DNA of 22,885 bases from CAYVDH01 sp964450355 (lineage in GTDB: Bacteria > Bacteroidota > Bacteroidia > NS11-12g > UBA955), in contig CAYVDH010000038.1 in the NCBI GenBank assembly GCA_964450355.1, forward strand, positions 1 through 22,885, given 5' to 3'. Shown here piece by piece: positions 1-8,540 of the stretch; within the stretch, counting starts at the first letter, position 1, and every line of letters starts with the position of its first letter. Position numbers and translations under genes: made by a program. The notes below the pieces were generated by a model. It was given only the letters and a program-made list of their open reading frames with translations. It ran no database searches and was not told the origin of the DNA.

Positions 1-14
1 TTGAAACTGATTTC

Positions 15-22
15 TATATTTG
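15..22 (+). promoter_or_regulatory. Bacteroidota -7 promoter element (TATATTTG) for the surface protein gene
   Basis: TATATTTG matches the Bacteroidota -7 consensus TAnnTTTG exactly. Transcription would begin near 27-30, leaving a leader of about 35 nt before the ATG at 64. The -33 TTG partner would fall just outside the window; the TTG at 1-3 is only 11 nt upstream, which is too close. The element argues that coding starts at 64 and not at the TTG at position 1. Confidence 0.6.
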
Positions 23-63
23 TTGGGTTAAATAAACAAAAAACAAGTAAAATTCAAAAAAAT

Positions 64-3000
64 ATGAGAAAAATTTACAAAACAAAAAAACTACTACATA
101 CGCTAGTTTTAGCAGTATGTTTAGGAGTATCAAGCATGCTTTCGGCACAAATTACTGGTGGTACAGTAACAATTGATGGAGCTAATCCAACAGCAGGTAC
201 CAACTACAACACTTGGGCTGATTTCAAAACGGCATTAAATGCTACCACCTTAACCAGTGCGTTAACGGTGAATGTGCTCTCAAACAAAACAGAAGGAGCA
301 CAAATTAATTTCACACAAGTTACTGGTGCTTCTGCTACAAACACAATCACAATCAATGGTGGTGGTTATTTTGTAGAAGCTGCAGTTGCTGATGCGGTGA
401 TTTTAATGAATGGTGCAGATTTCATTTCCTTTAACAGATTGGTAGTTAGAAACACTTCAAGCAGCCAATACGTACAAGGTTTTCGTTTCACCAATGCTTC
501 TGACAACAACAAAGTAGATGCTTGTACAATTGAGCTTTCTAACTTAACTACTGGTACTACAGCAGGTGGTGCTTACATTTCGTTTGCAAGCAGTGGAACT
601 TCATTGACATCTACTACTTCAACTAACAATGGTATAAACAACACCATTAGCAACAACATGATGAGAACTACCAATTCAAACAGCCCTGGTCCATCTTATG
701 GTATCGTAGTAACTGGAAGTAACTCTTCTTATTCAAACACAGCGCAAAACAATACCTTTAACAAAAATACCATTCAAAATTTTTATTATATGGGAATTTA
801 CTCATATTATACTAATGGTAACGAATATACTGGTAATGACATTTCAAGAGCAAATGCTACTTCTTACAATAGCAGTTCAACATTATTAGGTATTTATCAA
901 TTCTATTCATATTCTTCTAATAGATCTACTAAAACAGAATCAAATAATATTCATGATTTACCATTTGTAGGAGCCACTACATCAAGTGCTCCATCTACTG
1001 TATATGCTTTTTACAATTATTATGTTTATGGAACTAATTTTACAACTAGAAGAGCATCTATTAGTAACAACTCAATAAGTAAATTGAGAAGTACAAGTTC
1101 TATGTATTCATCATATAACTACTATTGTTATTACATGGATTTCAATGGCAATATGTTTGATGATAACGACATTCCTAGTAGTTCAGGTGTACAATATGGT
1201 ATTTACACCTATCAAACTTTGGGTTGTAACATCAATAACAACACCATTAAAAATTACAATGGTGGTTCACAATTCTGGGGAATTAGAAATTACCAACAAC
1301 AAAATTCAAGCAACATGCCAACATCTATTAGTGGAAATACCATTGAAAATAATGCCAATGTAGGCAACTATTTTTGGGCTATTGCTTATGAAAACGTATA
1401 TAACAGTACTACAAGTTTTTTGAGTATCAATGATAATATCATCAGAGACAATGTGTGTAATTCATACATGCAATCAATTTCAAGTTATAACATTGGTATT
1501 TATCAATTTTGTTGGGGTAATATAAATATTCAAAGAAACAAAGTATTAAGAAACAGAGCAACTTCTGGATACTATTATGGTACTTACGATTATTATACTT
1601 ATAATTTAAATTTTACAGACAATTTATATGCTGACAACTGGGGTTATTACAGTACTTACCCTATAAATTTACAATCTTACATCAGTGGAAGTTACATAGC
1701 TAATATCAGACAAAATACTATCAGAATTGATGGTTCATTGTCTGGTTACGGTTCTCAATTCTGTTATGGATTGTACATTTACATGAATTACCATAGCCAA
1801 GTAAATGTTCAAGGTAATATTGTAGAAGGCAAAAACTTATATTATATGTATCCAGCTTATACATACAATACAACACCAACTAACATTAAATGGGATAGAA
1901 ACAGTTATTTCTTGAACAATGTATCTGTTCAACAATGGTATTGCCCATCAGGTACAGCTTCTAATTTTGCAGGTTGGCAGTCAATGGGATTTGCAGGAAC
2001 TAATGAGAAATATGGCGATCCTATGTGGAACAATGCTGGTGCAAGCGATTACCGTTCTAATACCATCATCAACCAAAATAACATTCCATTCAATTCTTTG
2101 GATGTAAGAGATGCTAATTATATATTAAGAAATACTGCTCAAAATGACAGAGGAGCTTTAGAAGGATTCTTAGATATTCAATCAACTTCTACAACATTTA
2201 GTCCTTCATCTACAGTTTGTGCTGGTACAACATTTACTCCAGATGTTACCATTACCAACTTAAATACTTACAGCATATTTGATGTTCAAATGGGTATGAC
2301 AGTAAATGGCGTATTGGTAAATTCTAAAACAATCACTAGCACTGTAGCTTCTGCAGCTAACAGCACCATAGCTTTCAATCCTTATACCTTCAGCAAAGCT
2401 GGACCTGTTACAGTTAAAATATTTGTATTAAACGCTGATGATAACCCAAGTAATGATACCATCACAAGAACATTTACAGTATTAAAAGCACCAGGTGGTG
2501 GAATTTTAACTCAAGATGTTGCATTATCTGCTCCTAAAGCTAAATTTGATATCACTGGTAAACCAGACGTAACTACATACAATCAACAAATTGCTTATGA
2601 TTTAACTGCACCATCAACTGTAGGTTATACCAATGCACAATTTGGAACAAGTTGGTCATACACAATTACAGCTACTACAGATAAAGGATATCCTGTTCCA
2701 AGTGGTTGGGTAACTGCTACTCCTCCTGCAGGTGGAAATAACATGAAAATTAAAGTTAACCCTGCAAGTTTCCAAGATTCTACTTTGATTATCAGAATCA
2801 GAATTAATGATTTAGCTTCTGGTTGTGATACTACTTATACTAGAAGAGTGTTAATAGCTCCACAAGGTAGAGTGAAATTTAAAGTTCCAGCATTAATTTG
2901 CGATAAAGACGAAGTATATGTTGAGAATTTATCTGAAGTATCTAGTGGTTATTTATTAAGCCAATGGGATATTCCAAATGCTCAACCATCATCAACTGAT

Positions 3001-4626
3001 GCTACTAGCCCAGTTGTAGTATTTAATACTTATGGATTCTTCCCAATTAAATTAACTTGTACTACTGTTCCTCACGGATATGTTACAGATACAACAATTT
3101 GGGTAAATGTAAATGAAATTCCAGAAGCTAAATTCATCAATATCAATGCTTGTGAAGGAACTGCTGTAAGATTAATCAATAACACCATCATCGGTTCAGG
3201 TTCATTGTCTTATGAGTGGACATTAGGTGACAACACAACTGCTGTTACTACAAACGTTAATAAATTGTATTCTCAACCAGGTGGATATTCAGTTACATTA
3301 AAAGCAACTGCTAACGGTTGTTCAAATTCTTACACAAAAAATGTTTACCAATTTGCTAAACCAGTAGCGAACTTTACTAAAGCAGCTGGAAATTGCGAAA
3401 ACGAAGAATTTGAATTCGAAAATAATTCAACAATATCTCAAGGTCAATTCGGTAGCTATTGGGATTTTGATGATGCAGGAAGCAAAGCTACTTTAGATGA
3501 GCCTACTTATGATTTCGTAACTGCTGGAACTAAAAATGTAAAATTAAAAGTTGTTTCTGAGTTTGGATGTACAGATTCTATGGTTACACCAACAGTAGTA
3601 AAACCATCTTCAGTTTCTGATTTCAATTTCCCATTTGCATGTAGCAGAACAGCAACTCCATTTAACAATGCTTCATTTATACCTGCAGGAACATCAGTAA
3701 CATCTTACACTTGGGATTTTGGCGATAATACAAGCACTACTGTAGCTAACCCAACTAAATCTTGGACTTCAATAGGACCAAAATTAGTAAAATTAACTAC
3801 GTTGTTAAATAACGGATGTACTGATAATGTAACTAAAGAATTAAACGTTGGAGTTCAACCAACTGTGGCGTTCAATGTACCTGACCAATGCGCAGGTTCT
3901 GATGTACAGTTCACTAACTTAACTACTTTCCCTCAAGGTGATATCAGCTACAACTGGTCATTTGGTGACAACAACTCTTCTAACATTGCTCAACCAAGAC
4001 ATACATATACTACTGGTGTAGGAACTCAAACTTTCAATGTTAAATTGGTAGCTTCTATTGCTGGTGGATGTAAAGATTCTGCTGTAAGAACAGTAACAAT
4101 CAACCCACTTCCTACTTCTTGTAACTTTGATATTGCTAGAGACTTTAATGTATCTAAAACAGGTTATACTTTCACTCCTCAAGGAACTACTACTGGTATT
4201 GACTTTACTTGGTTAACTGGTGATGGTAATTCTAAATCTTCAACTGCTGCTGGTACTACTTATTCATACAATGGTCAAGGTAAATACTGCGTTACTATGA
4301 TAGCTAGAAACTCTTCTGGTTGTGAGTGTTCTCAAACTAAATGTTTAACTTTAGCTACAGACATCAACAGTGCTGAGGCTTTAAATAACGCTTTAATGTT
4401 GTATCCTAATCCAAATGCTGGAGTATTCAACGTAAGTGTAGCTTCTAATACAAATTCACCATTGACTGTAAATGTTTACAATGCAATTGGTGTATTAGTT
4501 AAAACTGTAGTTGTTGATTCTAACTCTGCTGTAATTGATTTATCAGATTCAGCTTCTGGTGTATATACAGTTAAAGTATCTGTAAACAACCAAGTAGTAA
4601 CTAAAATGGTTACTGTTAGCAAATAA
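64..4626 (+). CDS. Secreted T9SS surface protein: parallel beta-helix plus PKD-like repeats
   Basis: A 1520-aa protein from the ATG at 64. The frame is open back to position 1, but an ATG, a signal peptide (MRKIYKTKK, then a hydrophobic stretch ending SMLSAQ) and a promoter at 15-22 favour 64. Numbered from the ATG: residues about 60-690 are Asn/Tyr/Ser-rich coils with recurring NNTI and GIYxY motifs, typical of right-handed parallel beta-helices (NosD/PbH1 type); about 700-810 resembles a CARDB/APHP beta-sandwich; about 935-1430 holds six Cys-containing PKD-like units of about 80 aa with WDFGDN-type motifs; and the last 75 residues are a type A sorting domain (LYPNPNAGVFNVSV ... GVYTVKV ... 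MVTVSK). The family is exported by the type IX system and anchored or released at the cell surface. Adhesion or polysaccharide binding is inferred; no catalytic residues could be assigned. The gene is monocistronic, ending at a terminator. Confidence 0.9.
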   Translation: MRKIYKTKKLLHTLVLAVCLGVSSMLSAQITGGTVTIDGANPTAGTNYNTWADFKTALNATTLTSALTVNVLSNKTEGAQINFTQVTGASATNTITINGGGYFVEAAVADAVILMNGADFISFNRLVVRNTSSSQYVQGFRFTNASDNNKVDACTIELSNLTTGTTAGGAYISFASSGTSLTSTTSTNNGINNTISNNMMRTTNSNSPGPSYGIVVTGSNSSYSNTAQNNTFNKNTIQNFYYMGIYSYYTNGNEYTGNDISRANATSYNSSSTLLGIYQFYSYSSNRSTKTESNNIHDLPFVGATTSSAPSTVYAFYNYYVYGTNFTTRRASISNNSISKLRSTSSMYSSYNYYCYYMDFNGNMFDDNDIPSSSGVQYGIYTYQTLGCNINNNTIKNYNGGSQFWGIRNYQQQNSSNMPTSISGNTIENNANVGNYFWAIAYENVYNSTTSFLSINDNIIRDNVCNSYMQSISSYNIGIYQFCWGNINIQRNKVLRNRATSGYYYGTYDYYTYNLNFTDNLYADNWGYYSTYPINLQSYISGSYIANIRQNTIRIDGSLSGYGSQFCYGLYIYMNYHSQVNVQGNIVEGKNLYYMYPAYTYNTTPTNIKWDRNSYFLNNVSVQQWYCPSGTASNFAGWQSMGFAGTNEKYGDPMWNNAGASDYRSNTIINQNNIPFNSLDVRDANYILRNTAQNDRGALEGFLDIQSTSTTFSPSSTVCAGTTFTPDVTITNLNTYSIFDVQMGMTVNGVLVNSKTITSTVASAANSTIAFNPYTFSKAGPVTVKIFVLNADDNPSNDTITRTFTVLKAPGGGILTQDVALSAPKAKFDITGKPDVTTYNQQIAYDLTAPSTVGYTNAQFGTSWSYTITATTDKGYPVPSGWVTATPPAGGNNMKIKVNPASFQDSTLIIRIRINDLASGCDTTYTRRVLIAPQGRVKFKVPALICDKDEVYVENLSEVSSGYLLSQWDIPNAQPSSTDATSPVVVFNTYGFFPIKLTCTTVPHGYVTDTTIWVNVNEIPEAKFININACEGTAVRLINNTIIGSGSLSYEWTLGDNTTAVTTNVNKLYSQPGGYSVTLKATANGCSNSYTKNVYQFAKPVANFTKAAGNCENEEFEFENNSTISQGQFGSYWDFDDAGSKATLDEPTYDFVTAGTKNVKLKVVSEFGCTDSMVTPTVVKPSSVSDFNFPFACSRTATPFNNASFIPAGTSVTSYTWDFGDNTSTTVANPTKSWTSIGPKLVKLTTLLNNGCTDNVTKELNVGVQPTVAFNVPDQCAGSDVQFTNLTTFPQGDISYNWSFGDNNSSNIAQPRHTYTTGVGTQTFNVKLVASIAGGCKDSAVRTVTINPLPTSCNFDIARDFNVSKTGYTFTPQGTTTGIDFTWLTGDGNSKSSTAAGTTYSYNGQGKYCVTMIARNSSGCECSQTKCLTLATDINSAEALNNALMLYPNPNAGVFNVSVASNTNSPLTVNVYNAIGVLVKTVVVDSNSAVIDLSDSASGVYTVKVSVNNQVVTKMVTVSK

Positions 4627-4650
4627 GATATAATTAAACCCTATATAGAA

Positions 4651-4680
4651 AAGCCCCGAATTGATTCGGGGCTTTTTTTA
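4651..4680 (+). terminator. Rho-independent terminator of the surface protein gene
   Basis: AAGCCCCGAA (4651-4660), loop TTGA, TTCGGGGCTT (4665-4674) form a perfect 10-bp stem running into seven T residues (4673-4679). It lies 25 nt after the stop codon. On the other strand the stem is not followed by a good U tract, so it mainly serves the + strand. Confidence 0.93.
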
Positions 4681-4806
4681 TTTTAAAAAATAAGACTTAG
4701 AATGTATTATAATCTTTATTAGCAATCAACTTCGTAATGAATTTATAGAATAATCAGGGTTTAAAGACACATTTTAAAATAGAAATAAATCTAAACTTTG
4801 GGAAAT

Positions 4807-5514
4807 TTATTGATTTTCGAGTAATGCTTTTAAAGCTGCACAAACATATAATCCTGCAGTTTCAGTTCTCAATCGACTGTTGCCTAAATCTAAAGTTATA
4901 AAATGATTATTCTGAGCAAATTTAATTTCCGAATCACTAAAATCTCCTTCAGGACCTATGAGTATTGTATAAACATTGTTCCCTTTAGCTTTCAAATCTG
5001 AAACTTTCAACTTGTCTGTATCATGACAATGAGCTATGGCTTTGGTCCCTTCTCTCTTACAACTTATAAAATCATTGAATTTAACGATGTCATTAATTAT
5101 AGGCAGTTTAAAATGATGGCTTTGTTTGATAGCACTGATACTTATTTTTTTAAGTCTTTCACTATTAACTTTTGCTTTTTCGGAATGTTGAGTTTCAATA
5201 AAGCTTATTTCATCAATTCCCATTTCAATGCATTTTTCTAACATCCACTCTATTCTATCCGATTGTTTAGTAGGCGATATAGCCAAATGAAAATAATAAA
5301 GTCTTAAATCACTTTTAATTTCTTTCTTTATGATTTCAGCGATTACTTTGTCCTTTAAAATATGAGTTATACATGCAGTATATATTGCACCGTCACCATT
5401 TATTATATTTAAATTATCACCAACTTTTTTTCTTAGTACAAAACAATGCCTTGCTTCGTCATTGAGCAATTGAATGCAATTGTTGTCAATATCTTGACTG
5501 AAAAACAGTTGCAA
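4807..5514 (-). CDS. rsmE: 16S rRNA (uracil-1498-N3)-methyltransferase RsmE
   Basis: A 235-aa protein, normal length for RsmE, which methylates N3 of U1498 in 16S rRNA using S-adenosylmethionine. It has an N-terminal PUA-like part (ARHCFVLRKKVGD, about 21-33) and a C-terminal SPOUT knot with both diagnostic motifs: ILIGPEGDFS at about 184-193 and LGNSRLRTETA at about 210-220. QSHHFKLP at about 131-138 corresponds to the conserved QS...P segment. The start is a TTG at 5514: the previous in-frame codons are GTT and the yidC stop TAG, the first internal ATG comes about 98 codons later, and MQLFFSQDI matches the usual N-terminus of the family. It lies 3 nt after yidC, in the same reading frame, and is surely co-transcribed with it. 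Confidence 0.95.
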   Translation of the reverse strand: MQLFFSQDIDNNCIQLLNDEARHCFVLRKKVGDNLNIINGDGAIYTACITHILKDKVIAEIIKKEIKSDLRLYYFHLAISPTKQSDRIEWMLEKCIEMGIDEISFIETQHSEKAKVNSERLKKISISAIKQSHHFKLPIINDIVKFNDFISCKREGTKAIAHCHDTDKLKVSDLKAKGNNVYTILIGPEGDFSDSEIKFAQNNHFITLDLGNSRLRTETAGLYVCAALKALLENQ

Positions 5515-5517
5515 AAC

Positions 5518-7347
5518 CTATTTTTTATTTGGAGGGTTTATATTTAAACCTCTTGATTTAGCCATTTCTTCCATTTTCTTTTGAAAGGCAGATTTTTTCT
5601 CGTCTCCAGTTTTGTTTTTAGATTCATTGATTTGAGCTCTTAACTTATTCTCATCAACAAAAAATTTGATGGCCCATTGTTGAGTAAATGTTACACAGTT
5701 ACTTAAAAAATAATAATAACTCAATGCAGCAGGGTATTTATTGAAGAAACCTAAAAACATGATAGGCATCAAATAACTTATCCATTTCATTTGTTCGTTC
5801 ATACCTCCAGTTATCTGGTTGTTTAATCGGGTATAAATCAGTGTTGAAATGGTCATTAATAAGGTAAACAAACTGATATGGCTACCATAAATGGTGTCTA
5901 TAATTGGGTATTTTCCAAAATTAAGAATGCTATCAAAATGTGACAAATCAGTTGCCCATAAGAAACTTTGTTGTCTGAATTCAAATGCTGAAGGTACAAA
6001 TTGGAAAACAGCCACTAATATTGGCATTTGCAATAACATTGGCAAACATCCACCAAATGGATTAACACCAGCCTTTTTGTATAAAGCCAAATTTTCCATT
6101 TGAGATGCCTGCATGTTGTCTTTGTGTTTTTCTTTAATTTCATCTAATTCTGGCTTTAATAAGCGCATTTTAGCAGTGGATTTATATGATTTATAAACCA
6201 ATGGCAAAAGAATCGTTTTGATGATCAACGTGAGCAATAAAATAATAATGCCATAATTGCTCATGAATCCACTTAAAAAAGTAAAAATTGGAATGATCAT
6301 AAAACGGTTTATCCATCCAAAAATTCCCCAACCTAAAGGTATGATTTTATCTAAACCTTTAATTTTTTGAGATTTTAATATTTTATAATGATTTGGTCCA
6401 AAGTAATAGGTTAAATCAAAAGATTTTGACGCTTCATTCTGATAATTTAAAACCAAATTTGCTGATAAATTTTTTACATTGTTTTTGTCGTTAGCTGTTT
6501 TTGTTCTTAAACTGCTTTCTTTTAAAAATGGTTCATTGATATGAAGCGATGAATTAAAAAATTGTTGTTTAAAACTGACCCATTCTAATGGATTTTCGGG
6601 TTTTACTTCTTCGTATTTAGTTTCATTTATGTAATCAGTATTTTCTTCTTTTTGTTTAAAATATACTGTAGTTAAAGATTGTTCTTTTTCAATTTCATAC
6701 TCTTGTTTTGGAACTTCTATTTCCCAATTCAAAGCAATGCCAGACTTAGGTTGAATAATAGAATTTAGTCCAACTAAGTTTATTTTTTTGTCTAAATTAT
6801 AACCATCAGCTGGTAGATTGTATTCAAATTCAATGTATTGTGAACTAGAATTATATAGTCTTAATTTTGCTTTATTGTTAGTATTTTCAATTATTTGCCA
6901 ATAAAAATCACCAGTAAAAATCACATTGCCATTGTAGGTAAATGACAATTGATCTTTAGCTTGATTAAACAATATCAAGGCTGAGCTATCTGCTCTTTTG
7001 TGGTTTTTTAATTGAACACCAGATACCATTGCACCTTTACTGGAAATGTCTATTTTAACTTCTTTGTTTTCAAGAGTGATGATTTTATTTTCACCAAACG
7101 ATTGGTCAGCAAAACCGCCAAATGAAGATTTTAACTTAGCTGTATCAATGGTTTTAGCGACTACAATGCTGTCTTTTTTTGCAGGATTTTCTTTGTTTTT
7201 TAACTCATTGGCTTTATTAACTAAAGCGATAGAATCATTGTAGCGTTTCTGAAGTGCAAGTTCTGCTTCACTTGGCTGACTGATGACCATGTAACCAATT
7301 AAGATTAAAAAAACCAATACAAGTCCAATGATTGAATTACGATCCAT
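5518..7347 (-). CDS. yidC: Membrane protein insertase YidC
   Basis: A 609-aa inner-membrane insertase and chaperone, full length for the Gram-negative type. Features in order: an N-terminal membrane anchor (residues about 5-23), a linker, a large periplasmic P1 beta domain (about 85-330), and the conserved Oxa1/YidC core (about 350-575). The core includes STAKMRLLKPEL, whose Arg corresponds to the charged residue in the hydrophilic groove of E. coli YidC, and GCLPMLLQMPILVAVFQF. The C-terminus is basic. The ATG at 7347 is preceded by a good promoter with only a short leader. In many Bacteroidota yidC follows pyrG; here the upstream neighbour is instead a divergent DUF922-like gene. Confidence 0.97.
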   Translation of the reverse strand: MDRNSIIGLVLVFLILIGYMVISQPSEAELALQKRYNDSIALVNKANELKNKENPAKKDSIVVAKTIDTAKLKSSFGGFADQSFGENKIITLENKEVKIDISSKGAMVSGVQLKNHKRADSSALILFNQAKDQLSFTYNGNVIFTGDFYWQIIENTNNKAKLRLYNSSSQYIEFEYNLPADGYNLDKKINLVGLNSIIQPKSGIALNWEIEVPKQEYEIEKEQSLTTVYFKQKEENTDYINETKYEEVKPENPLEWVSFKQQFFNSSLHINEPFLKESSLRTKTANDKNNVKNLSANLVLNYQNEASKSFDLTYYFGPNHYKILKSQKIKGLDKIIPLGWGIFGWINRFMIIPIFTFLSGFMSNYGIIILLLTLIIKTILLPLVYKSYKSTAKMRLLKPELDEIKEKHKDNMQASQMENLALYKKAGVNPFGGCLPMLLQMPILVAVFQFVPSAFEFRQQSFLWATDLSHFDSILNFGKYPIIDTIYGSHISLFTLLMTISTLIYTRLNNQITGGMNEQMKWISYLMPIMFLGFFNKYPAALSYYYFLSNCVTFTQQWAIKFFVDENKLRAQINESKNKTGDEKKSAFQKKMEEMAKSRGLNINPPNKK

Positions 7348-7366
7348 GTTTTTAAATTTGAGGGTG

Positions 7367-7374
7367 CAAAGGTA
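7367..7374 (-). promoter_or_regulatory. -7 promoter element (TACCTTTG) for yidC-rsmE
   Basis: Read on the - strand, TACCTTTG matches TAnnTTTG. It lies 19 nt before the yidC ATG, so the leader is about 13 nt. No clear TTG was found at the expected upstream distance. Confidence 0.6.
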
Positions 7375-7405
7375 TTGATTTTGATTAAAATTAATTTTAT
7401 TTTTG
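7375..7405 (+). promoter_or_regulatory. Promoter (TTG-N20-TATTTTTG) for the DUF922-like gene
   Basis: TTG at 7375-7377 and TATTTTTG at 7398-7405 are separated by 20 nt, a good fit to the Bacteroidota promoter. Transcription would start near 7410. The TTG codon at 7403 lies inside this element, so the translation start must be further down, at the TTG at 7427. The core lies back to back with the yidC promoter. Confidence 0.6.
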
Positions 7406-7426
7406 TCTAAAACTAAACACTATTCT

Positions 7427-7945
7427 TTGAAAACATTTTTCTTAAGCCTTTTATTGCTCTATATTTTTGTAGCTAATACCAATAAAAAAATCAATTTGTG
7501 GTCAATAAATTTAAAGTTAAATCATCAATTTTTTAAGGCAAAACCAGATACAAAATCCACATTTCAAGCCAATTGCAATGTAGGGTTTAAATATTCAATG
7601 GAAATTGGAGATAGTATAAAAATGACATCTTATGCATACCAAGACCCATATAAATCATGGATTAAACAACCCAAAAATGACTATTTGCTTAAGCATGAAA
7701 AGTTGCATTTTGATATAGCAGAACATTGTCATAGACAATTTAAAAGAAAATACATTTTAATTTTAAGAGAAAATATAAGTTCAGAGACTAAAAAGAACAA
7801 GATTAAAACTTTATTTACTCAAGAAATATTAAATCTTAGTAAAATTCAAAAAATGTATGACTTACAAACAAAGCATTCCCTTGATACAATTAAACAAATG
7901 CAATGGAATGACAGCATTTATAATTTACTTAAAGCCAACAAATAA
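7427..7945 (+). CDS. DUF922-like putative periplasmic zinc protease
   Basis: No ATG exists in the N-terminal part of this frame. TTG codons occur at 7403, inside the promoter, and at 7427. The latter gives a 172-aa protein with a clean signal sequence (MKTFFLSLLLLYIFVA). The diagnostic segment is LLKHEKLHFDIAEHCHRQ, containing HEKLH (HExxH) and a Glu five residues after the second His; this layout is typical of DUF922, a family proposed to be zinc-dependent proteases. A middle part with YAYQDPYKSWIK and a basic, helical C-terminus follow. The substrate is unknown. It is divergent from yidC and converges with the unknown gene at 7948. The family call rests on motif memory only. Confidence 0.7.
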   Translation: MKTFFLSLLLLYIFVANTNKKINLWSINLKLNHQFFKAKPDTKSTFQANCNVGFKYSMEIGDSIKMTSYAYQDPYKSWIKQPKNDYLLKHEKLHFDIAEHCHRQFKRKYILILRENISSETKKNKIKTLFTQEILNLSKIQKMYDLQTKHSLDTIKQMQWNDSIYNLLKANK

Positions 7946-7947
7946 GT

Positions 7948-8511
7948 TTATTTTTTTACTGGTTTTTTCACCCTTTTCTGTTTTTTTGGATCAATAAATA
8001 CACCATTGTATTTAAGTTCATCTAATATATACCAATGTTCATTAATTTTCAGTGATACTGCCGATATGATGTGTTGTTTTTTCTTGTTGTAGTTAAATAT
8101 CCAATAAATATAAGCAAATTCGACACCTTCACTTTTTCCTTTTTCTAAATAAAATGAATCAAGAGAAGTCATAGGCATTTTAACCCCTAATTTTTTCATT
8201 TTTTTCATTAATTTATAATGTTTTATTCTGTGTTTGTTCCAAATGGTATTATAAGAACCATACTTCGTAAAATCAGACTGTTCGCCAGCCAAAGATGTAT
8301 CTATGAATTTTTTGTAAGTAGCAAAAGATGGATAAAATGTTTTTAATGCACCAAAATTTGTAGTTTTTATGGCTTTAAATGAAGAATCTACCACCCATTC
8401 CAAAGATTTTAATTCTTCAATTTCTTTTCTATCACCTGAATCTGCTTCATTTTGACACCAAATAGTATCTATTCTAACAAGAAAAACAAATATTAATAAA
8501 TACTTTTGCAT
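7948..8511 (-). CDS. Secreted protein of unknown function
   Basis: I do not recognise this protein. The frame is open from 8556, but the ATG at 8511 gives a typical signal peptide (MQKYLLIFVFLVRIDTIWCQN) and follows a promoter element, so 187 aa is preferred. The mature part is mixed alpha/beta with many Lys and aromatic residues, a basic helix (KLMKKMKKLGVKMP) in the middle, a C-terminal segment HIISAVSLKINEHWYILDELK resembling the last strands of an NTF2-like or cystatin-like fold, and a very basic tail (KKQKRVKKPVKK). The fold suggestion is weak. It converges with the DUF922-like gene, with 2 nt between stops, and is divergent from the thioredoxin-domain gene. Confidence 0.75.
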   Translation of the reverse strand: MQKYLLIFVFLVRIDTIWCQNEADSGDRKEIEELKSLEWVVDSSFKAIKTTNFGALKTFYPSFATYKKFIDTSLAGEQSDFTKYGSYNTIWNKHRIKHYKLMKKMKKLGVKMPMTSLDSFYLEKGKSEGVEFAYIYWIFNYNKKKQHIISAVSLKINEHWYILDELKYNGVFIDPKKQKRVKKPVKK

Positions 8512-8522
8512 AATTAAGTAAA

Positions 8523-8530
8523 CAAAATTA
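8523..8530 (-). promoter_or_regulatory. -7 promoter element (TAATTTTG) for the unknown secreted protein
   Basis: TAATTTTG on the - strand matches TAnnTTTG and ends 12 nt before the ATG at 8511, giving a leader of only a few nucleotides. It supports the internal ATG over the longer reading frame, whose start at 8556 lies upstream of the promoter. Confidence 0.55.
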
Positions 8531-8540
8531 CAATTCATTT

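Noticed and set aside
1..63. Translation of the surface protein from the TTG at position 1.
   Set aside because: The segment contains the -7 promoter element at 15-22 and precedes a better ATG with a signal peptide.
780..1920. Tandem DNA repeats or a CRISPR-like array in the surface protein gene.
   Set aside because: The periodicity is at the protein level with variable unit length and different codons; there are no identical direct repeats with spacers.
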